Positions 55,980 to 64,000 of a stretch of 64,000 nucleotides of DNA are shown here, piece after piece. Positions within the stretch are counted from its first letter, which is position 1; every line of letters begins with the position of its first letter. The notes beneath the pieces are model-generated. The model saw nothing but the letters and a program-made list of their open reading frames with translations. It searched no databases and was not told where the DNA came from. Where the stretch lies: assembly GCF_038502225.1 (NCBI RefSeq), contig NC_091321.1:36975453-37039452 (forward strand), read 5' to 3'. Position numbers and translations under genes: made by a program. The stretch is from Cherax quadricarinatus (taxonomy: Eukaryota; Arthropoda; Malacostraca; Decapoda; Parastacidae).

Positions 55980-56403
55980 GTTGTATGCACAAAACAGGAA
56001 AACTGCGCAGTAAACCAGTTGATTCAGGAACTACTGCGCAGCCTGTCCACATGGCCCGAGAGCGATGAGGACAATGTGACGGGTTAGCTGCTGAGAGATC
56101 TGCGGTATGGCAGGGTTCTCTGCACCCATCAAAGCAGAAGCAAGGAGCCTGGCGCTTACATACTAACGCCAGGTGTAGCAGACGAGGGCATAGTCACTGG
56201 TAGGCGGGATTCCCCAGTGGAAGTAGGTCCTTCCCAAAGAGATGGGTTAGTTGTATTAGTAGATGTCGTAGTCGTGAAGGATATGTACATGTCCTCAGAA
56301 TCAAGATTCCATGATGTTGCAGTGTCTGACAAGTTGTGCAAGAATGGTATATAATACCGACAAGATGAAATTAAAACATGTGCAACATCTGGGTATCTTT
56401 ATT

Positions 56404-56446
56404 GTAGATGTTTCGCCATCCAGTGGCTTTATCAGTACAAATTCCA
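56404..56446 (-). ncRNA. Decayed hammerhead-like motif
   Basis: Minus strand: UUGUA, CUGAUAA, stem II GCCAC-UGGA-UGGC, GAAAC, AUC, UACAA. UUGUA and UACAA pair to close stem I exactly as required. CUGAUAA lacks the catalytic G and the GUC is AUC, so it should be dead. A sister copy at 57190-57232 on the plus strand is worse. Confidence 0.45.
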
Positions 56447-56972
56447 GGACATAACTTGACGACAGTAGGACTATATACAGAAGATGAGGTAATCAGTCCC
56501 TCAACCTTGGAGTAGGTGTGAAGAGTACCGTAGTTGTGAAGATTCTGGAGCACAGGTAAGGAGGTTGGCGCTTATATACTAATTGTCAGGTAAAAAGGTG
56601 CGTGTAGCAGATGAGGACATAGTCACTGGTAGGTGGGTATGACCTACTTTCACTGGGAATCCTGCCTACCAGCGACTGCCTCGTTTGCTACACGTCCCTT
56701 TCCACCTGACAATTAGTATATGAGCGCCAGCCTCCTTACCTGTGCTCCAGAGCCTTCACGACCACGGTACTCTTTACACCTAGTCCAAGGCTGAGGGACA
56801 GATTACCTCATCTTTTTTATATAGTTCTACTCTCTTCAAATTATGTCCTAGAATCTGTATTGATGAAGATTGCAAGAAAAGAGCTCTTCAGATCATAAAT
56901 TCTCCATGCACCAACACCACTCCTAACAAAGTTGCAGTCGTTCCCAACAGCCAGGTTGCACTGAACGTTTCC

Positions 56973-57160
56973 ATGGCACTCGCACAAACTAACACTAGAG
57001 TCGCCACCGCATCCAGCACTTCCATAAGGGATCTAACCAGGACAAAATCGAACCACCATGAACCAGTCAATGCAGGAGTTTACACTATGCCTTGTGGAGG
57101 CTGTGACAGGATATATGTAGGTGAAACAGCTAGAAACCTCGAAACACGTCTCAATAGTTC
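56973..57160 (+). pseudogene. Penelope-like GIY-YIG endonuclease fragment
   Basis: GVYTMPCGGCDRIYVGETA followed by RNLETRLN gives GIY (GVY), YIG (YVG) and the conserved Arg, with the Penelope-type Cys pair CGGC. Only the domain core remains; RT is absent upstream. Confidence 0.85.
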
Positions 57161-57300
57161 TACTGTCTTCAAATTATGCACTAGAATCTGTATTGATAAA
57201 GCCACTGGATGATGAAACGTCTACAATAAAAATACCCTGTGTTGCACATGTGTCTAAATTTTCGTCTTGTCGGTATTGCATACCATTCTTGTACAATATC

Positions 57301-58000
57301 CTGTTGATTAGCAATTTTGAGATACTGTAACTACCGAACTTTTGATGGATGGTTGTATAGTGTTACTTACTGTGAGGGAAAAGCCTGTAGTAATTGAGGT
57401 TAGGGTTGTTCAGACAGCCAGGAACCATTAACGTGTTACAGCCCGCACTTCCATCTAGGGGATGTGGCGAAACTCCAGTTCCTGGTTGTCTGAGGTGCTT
57501 TAATTTCTACTCCTGGTAGTATTAACCTCACTTGGTGTGGGTTGAAGTTTGGAGAGTCACTTCACCTCCACTCTTCTGATCAGCTCTGCTGCTGGCTTGG
57601 TCATCCAGGGTAGACGCCAGATAAGAGAGCATGATACTTGACTATTGGACAGAGTACAATATTGCGACTACTCCTCGCCTTTTATATCCTACTTGTGGAG
57701 TTTCAACTAAGTGGTAACAGAAGAATCCATATCATCGGATTGATACCTTCCGCCCAGGATAACCTACACCATTTCTTCAGTATCAGAGAACCATTCTTGG
57801 CCTTGCATACTCCTTCCTAACGTCTTGCCAGAACAAACAACTGCCAAATTTTGTTTATATTTTAAGTAAAAGTTCTGAAAAAAAAAATTTATTATTAATC
57901 CTAGAGTTTTTTATTTATTTTTCCATTATAATTGATCAGGTGGAAGGCGTTCCTCTGACACTGACATGTGTCTTTCCACATCTTGTCTGTATCACCATAC
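57301..58000. other. Unassigned sequence
   Basis: About 700 bp with no domain, tandem repeat or recognisable element end. Short open frames (57638-57820) have no motif. Confidence 0.5.
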
Positions 58001-58009
58001 CAATTCTTC

Positions 58010-58110
58010 ATTATAAGAACATACATAAGAATATAAGAAAGGAGGAACACTGCAGCAGGCCTGTTGACCCATACTAGGCAGGTCCTTCACAATCCATCCC
58101 ACTAATGTGT
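58010..58110 (+). repeat. Dispersed-repeat fragment
   Basis: ATAAGAACATACATAAGAAT then GAACACTGCAGCAGGCCTG and ACTAGGCAGGTCCTT. I recall this wording as a very common decapod repeat; there is no second copy in this window to confirm it. Confidence 0.4.
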
Positions 58111-58280
58111 GTGGCAGCTGCATAGCAGTAGTTGATGTGACGAGGTGCAAAGGCACCAAGCACTATAGGATCCTTTTGGAGTCATACCCCAGCTTTGGGC
58201 ATAAATCCCGAACGCTGGGGAAGCTCAAGAATGCCTCTTGCTGTGTGTTGCTGCTGCTACTACTACACTTGTCCGTTGCA

Positions 58281-58315
58281 CTCTCTTCCTGGCCCAGTGT
58301 AGGCCAGGAAGAGAG
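58281..58315. other. Perfect 14-bp hairpin
   Basis: CTCTCTTCCTGGCC, a 7-base loop CAGTGTA, then GGCCAGGAAGAGAG. It lies just before the minisatellite. Confidence 0.85.
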
Positions 58316-58665
58316 TCGTGCTGAGGGGTGGTGTGTGGTGCTGAAGGATGTTATGTGGTGCTGAGAGGTTCCGTGTGATTCATTGGGGTGCTGTGCGGGA
58401 TGATTGGTGCTGTGTCTGGCTGAGGGGGTGCTGTGTGGGGTTGAAGGGTGCTGTGTAGAGATGAGGGGATACTGTGTGACGCTGAGAGGTTCCGTGTCGT
58501 TCTTCGGGATGCTGTGTGTGGCTGAGAGGTGCTTTGTCAGGCTGAGTGGAGCTGTGTGGGGCTGAAGAGTGCTGTGTGATGAGGGGTGCTGTGCGATGAT
58601 GAGTGCTGTGTAGAGCTGAGGTGTGCTGTGTTGGGCTGAAGGGTGCTGTTGAGTCTTGCCATAAT
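58316..58665 (+). repeat. Degenerate GCTG(T/A)-rich minisatellite
   Basis: Irregular units around GGTGCTGTGTGGGGCTGA and CTGAGAGGTTCCGTGT, period about 25-30 bp. Minus-strand His/Thr/Pro-rich frames are derived from it. Confidence 0.8.
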
Positions 58666-58769
58666 TGCTTCTTGCACAACTAACTTGATCGTTTTGACTG
58701 ACCAACACATTGTTTTACAAACATCAGATTCAAGTTGAAAGCTTTTATGTTTCTTCATCTCATTTACAT

Positions 58770-59404
58770 GTTACCTGGAGAATACCAGGAGAGGGTTTCG
58801 AGGGTCAACTCCCCCGCTGCTCGGTCTGAGACCAGGCTTCGTGGTGGATCAGGGTCTGCTCAACCAGGCAGTTACTGCTGCCAGCACGCAAACTAACGTA
58901 CGAACTCAGTTGGTCAGGTACTGACTTTAGGTGCCTGTCCAGTGCCTTCTTGAAGGCAGCCAGGGGTGTATTGGTAAAACCCCTTTATGTATGCTGAGAG
59001 GCAGTTGAACAGTCTTGGGGCCCGGGCAGTTATGGTGCTGTCTCTCATTGTACTCGTGGCGCCCCTGCTTTTCATCGGGGGAATGTTGCATCTCCTGCCG
59101 AATCTTTTGCTTTCATAGGGAGTGATTTTCGTGTGCAAGTTTGGTACTAATCCCTCTAGAATTTTCCAAGTGTATATTGCCATGAATCTCTCTCGCTTGC
59201 ATTCCAGGGAATACAAATCAAGGGACTTCAACTGTTTCCAGTAATTTAGGTGCCTTATCGTACTTATATGTTCCATGAAAGTTCTTTGTACACTCTCCAG
59301 GTCAGCAATTTCTCCAGCTTTGAAGAGGGCAGTTAGTGCACAGCAGTATTCCAACCCAGAGAGCACAAGCGATTTGAAGAGAATCATCATGGGCTTGGCA
59401 TCCT
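58770..59404 (-). mobile_element. CR1/Jockey-type LINE 3' end
   Basis: The minus-strand frame 59390-58914 reads MMILFKSLVLSGLEYCCALT, LESVQRTFMEHISTIRHLNY, LKSLDLYSLECKRERFMAIY and TWKILEGLVPN, the RT C-terminal 'connection' sequence typical of CR1-like elements. The region 58913-58770 is its end (GCACGCAAACTAACGTACGA, TCAGGTACTGACTTTAGGTG). It is 5' truncated: the catalytic RT part is not present. Confidence 0.82.
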
Positions 59405-60145
59405 AGTTCTGAAGGTTATTATCCATCCTCCTCTTCAAGGGGGGCTCCTTGGCGTGGAGAAGAGGCTCTTGGTCTGAGGAATTAGACCTGTTGGTCTCCT
59501 TCCTCAGACCGAACCTAATTACCCCCCAATCCCCCGTTCCCTATCCCATCCTCCCCATCCTCCCCTTTTTCCTTTCCTCCTCCTCCTCCCCACCCCTCCC
59601 TTTTGCCCTTCCATTTTGACCTTTGGGATTTTTTTTTTCCCACAGGCACGCTAGTTCCTAGGTAGGGGAAAGGGTACTGGGGTCCATCCCATTCCATTGA
59701 GGTTCTTGGCGGTGGCATAGTTTGCCTTGGAATCTGGATTGCCTGGGAATGTCCCGATCCCTCTCCGGTATCCCTGAGGATGGCTTTGGGTGTCTCTCGG
59801 GCGACGGGTGTATCTCTGGAAGCCACCTTTTAGATTCCGGGGGTGGTGGCCGATGGAGGTATGCTTTGTGGCAGATTTCCGGCCACCCTCTCTTTTGTCC
59901 GCCGAGGTAGCTCGGCAGATGTGAGGTTGCTATCCCGGATTGCCGGTTTACTGACATGATGGGTAGGGTATGGCACGGGTTCCATGCTGCATCTACACTA
60001 CTTGTGGAGGGAGACTTCTGGCCCTTTCATTCCTCCTAGGAACTATCCCTCCCCGGTCCCCCCTTTTTTTATTCTTTTTTTTATTTTTATTTTCTTTTCT
60101 TCTTTCTTTTTTTCTTAAAAACAAAAAGAAAGAAGTAACCTAACC

Positions 60146-62069
60146 ATGGCAGCCCTAGTCCATGAACCTGCTACCCCCGGGCCCCTTCTTGATACCACAC
60201 CCTGTTCTGACCCCGCCTTGTCTTTGGACCACTCTTCGGACACTCCTCATGCCTCTGTACCTCTTGCCGGTGCTGTTTCCTCACCCGCTTCAGGTACTGA
60301 GGCCTCGACCGACTCCTTCGATTTATCTGACCTTCGCTCTCCTCTGACTATGCTTCATGCCTCTCCCTCTACGGTGCTGCAATTTTCGAATCGCGGCCCG
60401 TTCCACGTCGGACCAACTCTGGTCCCACGCCTAAACGCCAACGACAATTACCTGCTGATGATACTTCTCCACCTTCTCGTTCTTCTCAGAAAAGATCGAC
60501 ACATCCTTCATTACCTTTCCATGCTCAGTTTCAGACTGCACAATGGACTAAATTCTTCACTTTACAACCGACTTCCTCTACTGCCTATCTTTCTGACCAC
60601 AGTATTGGCAAGGCACTCCTACGCCATGTTGGTAAAGATATTTCTTTTCATGCTCTTAAGAGTGGTACGCGCATCATCACCGTACAGAATGCTACCCAGG
60701 CTCATGAGCTTTCTCGTCTTTCCCATATCGATACTGTTCCTGTCACTATTGAAAAACATCATTCTCTCAATTCTTATAGTGGTACCGTCATTCTGCCCCA
60801 TACCATAGTTCAACAAAATTTCCAGACATGTGGCACTGACATTCTTGAACAGCTGGAACTCCAAGATCTCCCAATCCTCAAGGTAGACACTAATGTTCTT
60901 CCTGCCCGCGGGCAGAGACGCTACCCTAGCAATGTGGCTCGTTTAACTTTTGACAGCCGTGAACTCCCATCCTCAGTTTATGTAGCAGGACATCGGTTAC
61001 AAGTTCGAAAGGTGATCCCTACACCGCAACAGTGTAGAAATTGCTGGCGATTTGGCCATCCAGTGAAATATTGCAGATCTATCGCCGAATGCCCGGTCTG
61101 TGGTGCCGATGACCATTCTAATACGTCTTGCAATCGACCTCCCTCTTGCCTTAATTGTCATGAGGCTCACCCTTCGTACTATCGCCGTTGTCAAGTCTAC
61201 TTAAACGAGCGGGAAATCCGTTACCTCAAAGAGGCAGAAGGTCTTCCTTATGCCATGGCAGTTTCTCATCTTCGCCTCCAAGGGAGACCACCTCGTGTTT
61301 CTTATTCCCGTGTTTCAAAACGTCCCCCCACTTCTGGGGTCCCATCTTCTGCAACCACCTCTGTGGTTACCTCTCCCATAGTCACTCCTGTATCTAATTC
61401 TTTTGCTGTCCTAGGCTCCGACATCCCTACTTCAACGCCTCAGTCTGATCTCGCTTCTTCGTGTTCTCCCTCACAAGCCTCAGTAGCGACGAGATCTCGT
61501 ATGACACCTCCTCCTAATCGTCCCTCTACTTCTCAAAAGTCAAAAAAAGGTCTGTTAACACCTCCTACCCATCTTCCACCTCCTCATTTTACCTTCCCTG
61601 TCTTTGTACCTGGTTCTTCCCCTCTCACTGGCTCTGTTACAAGTGTAGAGGTTCACCCTCCTCCTCGTACTGTACCTTCCTCCCCTGTTCCCTCCCAAGT
61701 TTCTTCCTCTTCTGCCACCTCCCAGGTTTCTGCCTCTTCTGTCCCCTTCCATGCTTCTCCAGTTCCCTCCACCCTTTCGGCCCCCCTACCTTGGTACAGT
61801 CCATTACAGTTCCAATCTTTACTCACCCTCCCCCTACCATTTCCAATATTGTCTCCCATACGACGTCTCTGAATTCCGAAACACTTGAAGCAATCTCTGA
61901 ATATATTGCAGAGACCAAACCATCAATGGACACTGATCCACCCTCCGTTCCTTCTCTCTCCTCTGCTCCATCTGCACAACTCCTTTCTTCACAGCACACC
62001 ATTCCTTCACTGCTTGAACGTTTTCCACTGCCTCCGCATGTGGACTTTTCTAACCCCTCTAGTCCATAG
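60146..62069 (+). pseudogene. Jockey-like ORF1 (gag-like, three zinc knuckles)
   Basis: Start MAALVHEPATPGPLLDTTP at ATG 60146. Shifts frame near 60445, then continues to KVDTNVLPARGQRRYPSNV and ARLTFDSRELPSSVYVAGH (60934 onward). The zinc knuckles are CRNCWRFGHPVKYC, CPVCGADDHSNTSC and CLNCHEAHPSYYRRC, preceded by the RYPSNVARLTF region typical of the PRE_C2HC type in arthropod ORF1. A Ser/Pro/Thr-rich tail follows, with another shift near 61790; it ends at 62069. It probably binds element RNA. Confidence 0.85.
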
Positions 62070-62113
62070 GACCCCTTACCTGCGGATTTCAGGTATCTTT
62101 ATCATTGCCAAAC

Positions 62114-63368
62114 ATGGCCTATTTACAGTGGAATATACACGGCCTCAGGGGTAATCGGGGTGAGCTTCAGATGTTACTCTCCCAGTTTTCCCCTGTTGGT
62201 GTTTGCTTACAGGAACCAAAATTACACTCTGCTGTTATCACTCCCATCTCAGGCTACAATTTATTGTATTCTTCAGATCCTTTTCCTGATGGGACCTTTA
62301 ATGAAAGTGCCCTTCTCCTACGCACTGATATTCCGTACCATCAGCTATTTGTTCGTACTTTGCTGCATTACACTGCAGCCCATATCCACTTGCATAGGTG
62401 GTATACGCTCTGTTCTTTATATCTCTCTCCTTCTTGGGCATTATCTATTCCGGATATTGCCTTTCTTGTTTCGTCATTACCGCCACCGATTCTGTTACTT
62501 GGCGATTTTAAAGCCCACCATTTCCTCTGGGGGGGTCTCACTGTGATTCCCGTGGCATTCAGTTAGAGGCTTTTCTTGCCACCCACCCCCTCCATGTTTT
62601 AAATACAGGTATTCACACCCATTTCGATCCTCGGACTCACACTCTCTCTTGCATCGATCTCTCAGTCTGCTCTTCCTCCGCCGCATTAGACTTCACTTGG
62701 TCTGTTCTCCTGGACTTACATTACAGCGATCATTTCACAATCATTCTTACTTCCCCTTCATATTCACCACCTCTTCGCATCCCACGCTAGCAATTTGATC
62801 AGGCAAATTGGAACCTTTACTCACACCTAACTGTTTTTAGAGAGGTTCCTTCTTCATCCTCCATCGATGAGCTTTTACACCTCTTCTCGTCCTCCGTTTT
62901 AACCGCAGCTTCTAATTGTATACCCCACACTTCGGGCAGGCATTCTCAGAAATGCGTGCCTTGGTGGTCTCCTGCTTGTGCTCGTGCAGTACGTTTGAAA
63001 CGCGTTGCATGGGGCAGGTACCGGTACAATAGAACCACAGAGAGACTTCTTGATTTTAAGCAGAAGCGTGCAATCGCTCGCCGTGTCATCCGTGATGCTA
63101 AACGCACTTGCTGGCGAGATTATGTCTCCACCATCACCTTTGCTTCCTCTATGAATGCAGTCTGGAAAAAATTACGAAAACTGAGTGGTAAATATTCTCC
63201 TGACCCGGCTCCTGTTCTGCGGGTTGCCGGTGTTGATATAGCAAACCCACTAGATGTTGCCAATGAAATTGGCAATCATCTGGTCCATATTTCTCAGGGA
63301 CTCCATCTATGCCCCTCATTTCTTTCCTCAAAGTCTGGACTTTTCTTCACTCAGAGAAGAACAGTATA
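62114..63368 (+). pseudogene. Jockey-like ORF2: APE-type endonuclease and linker
   Basis: MAYLQWNIHGLRGNRGELQ, VCLQEPKLHSAVI with the Glu, ILLLGDFKAHHFLWG where GDFN is usual. Then, after a slip in a G-run at about 62535, LNTGIHTHFDPRTHTLSCID and LHYSDHFTIILTSP with the catalytic His. A TAG at 62788 interrupts. The linker VPWWSPACARAVRLKRVAWG and KRTCWRDYVSTI is typical of Jockey elements. Another shift is at about 63365. Confidence 0.86.
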
Positions 63369-64000
63369 ATGTGCCTTTTACACTTCAAGAACTGAAGGCA
63401 ACACTCTCAGCTTGCCGATCATCGGCAGCTGGGCCCGACGACATTCATATTCGTATGCTACAACATTTACATCAGTCAGCCCTTGCAGTCCTATTACGCC
63501 TTTACAATCTTATTTGGTCACAAGGAGTTCTTCCACAGCTGTGGAAATCCGCCATTGTTCTCCCTTTCCACAAACCAGGCACTACGGGACATGAAGCCTC
63601 CCACTATCGTCCCATTGCTCTTACCAGTGCAGTTTGCAAAGTGATGGAACACCTAGTAAATAGACGTTTAGTGTGGTATTTAGAGACACTCAACAGTCTC
63701 TCCACTCGTCAATATGGCTTTCGTAAGGGACGTTCTACCATAGACCCCTTACTACGCTTGGATACGTATGTTCGTAATGCCTTTGCGAATAACCACTCAG
63801 TTAATGCCATATTTTTTGACCTTGAGAAGGCATATGACACAACTTGGAGGTATAATATTTTAGCCCAAGCCCACTCCTTAGGCCTTCGAGGCAATCTACC
63901 ATCCTTCCTTAAGAACTTTTTAACTGACAGGCATTTCCGTGTTCGGGTTAATAATGTGCTCTCCCAGGACTTTATCCAAGCTGAAGGTGTCCCCCAGGGA
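63369..64000 (+). CDS. Jockey-like ORF2: reverse transcriptase (partial)
   Basis: In frame after the shift: FTLQELKATLSACRSSAAGP, DDIHIRMLQHLHQSALAVLL, HYRPIALTSAVCKVMEHLVN, STRQYGFRKGRSTIDPLLRL and the first catalytic Asp in FFDLEKAYDTTWRYNIL. It stays open to QAEGVPQG, the motif just before the YADD box, at the window edge. The catalytic YADD itself is outside. Confidence 0.88.

Larger units (their letters stand above)
42552..56078 (-). mobile_element. Tx1-like LINE B/D, one element split by nested insertions
   Basis: The right part (D) runs 56078-52030: 5' UTR, ORF1, endonuclease and RT up to GYVDDTTILINDVEGLRK. The left part (B) runs 44230-42552 and resumes at MERVMRFF, GEASGMRVN. Together they align residue for residue with GYVDDTTVLVGGEIGLGN... 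of LINE C, apart from a one-base slip in a T-run. Insertions: LINE C (44231-52029), solo LTR (43012-43445) and another LINE fragment (53803-54452). The 5' end is set by TTGTCCTCATCGCTCTCG at 56077 on the minus strand, matching the start of LINE C. Confidence 0.85.
56100..57300 (+). mobile_element. Penelope-like terminal repeats and endonuclease fragment
   Basis: Three related terminal segments: minus at about 56120-56350 and 56374-56640, plus at about 56655-56880. The last two are head to head (CTGACAATTAGTATATGAGC against GCGCTTATATACTAATTGTC). A GIY-YIG coding piece follows (56882-57150), then another plus-strand end with GCACATGTGTCTAAATTTTC. This inverted arrangement is known for Penelope-like elements. 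Related arms make the palindrome at 23049-23274. Confidence 0.8.
59410..64000 (+). mobile_element. Jockey-like LINE, 5' end to RT, cut by window end
   Basis: A long 5' UTR (59410-60145) rich in T/C runs and short purine stretches, ORF1 (60146-62069), and ORF2 from 62114 with endonuclease and RT. The RT is still open at 64000. Only a few frameshifts and one clear stop, so it is the least damaged LINE here. Confidence 0.85.

Noticed and set aside
56973..57160. GIY-YIG homing endonuclease of a group I intron or a host repair nuclease
   Set aside because: The Cys pair in the motif and the adjacent inverted terminal repeats fit Penelope-like elements; no intron features.

Overview
This is a eukaryotic, repeat-saturated window, most likely from a decapod crustacean such as a crayfish or related group. 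I infer this from the kinds of repeats present: long AT microsatellites flanking a TIR element, Penelope-like elements with palindromic ends, tRNA-derived SINEs with ATT-type tails, Tx1-, CR1- and Jockey-like LINEs, and Ty3/gypsy elements with integrase upstream of reverse transcriptase. Several repeats look familiar from decapod genomes, but that is recollection and no database was searched. I found no convincing host gene. All supported coding sequence belongs to mobile elements, mostly broken ones.

Layout. 1-3.8 kb: a LINE 3' fragment, AT microsatellites around a MITE, a 100-N gap, minisatellites and a GC-rich block. 3.8-7.7 kb: 5'-truncated gypsy copy 'a' (RT-RNase H plus 3' LTR, the LTR split by a polyA retroposon). 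7.7-23.5 kb: one 27-bp satellite array interrupted by a solo LTR, by the complete 7.4-kb gypsy copy 'b' (two 1.25-kb LTRs, 5-bp TSD) and by a Penelope palindrome carrying hammerhead-like motifs. 24.1-28.7 kb: gypsy copy 'c' (short LTR, gag, protease, integrase), cut off inside integrase by an inverted Penelope-like element. 29.2-35.6 kb: gypsy copy 'd', whose gag and pol remnants are swollen by several tandem arrays, at least three apparently grown from the element's own coding sequence. 36.5-42.5 kb: Tx1-like LINE A (minus strand). 42.5-56.1 kb: a second minus-strand Tx1-like LINE (B/D), split by a solo LTR, by a complete plus-strand LINE C (itself carrying an ORF1-only insertion E), and by a fragment of another LINE. 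56.1-57.3 kb: Penelope-like terminal repeats and a GIY-YIG domain. 58-64 kb: a minisatellite, a CR1-like 3' end, and a Jockey-like LINE running off the window end.

How the parts relate. Copies b, c and d all run gag, protease, integrase zinc finger, with RT/RNase H never in between. That is the unusual Gmr1-type order of Ty3/gypsy elements. Insertions can be ordered by their target-site duplications: the satellite is older than gypsy b, which is older than the solo LTR inside it; LINE B/D is older than LINE C, which is older than E. The strongest leads are the birth of tandem arrays inside retroelement genes in copy d, the Gmr1 domain order, the hammerhead-like Penelope ends, and a Tx1-like LINE family with a fixed 3' tail but unalike 3' UTRs.
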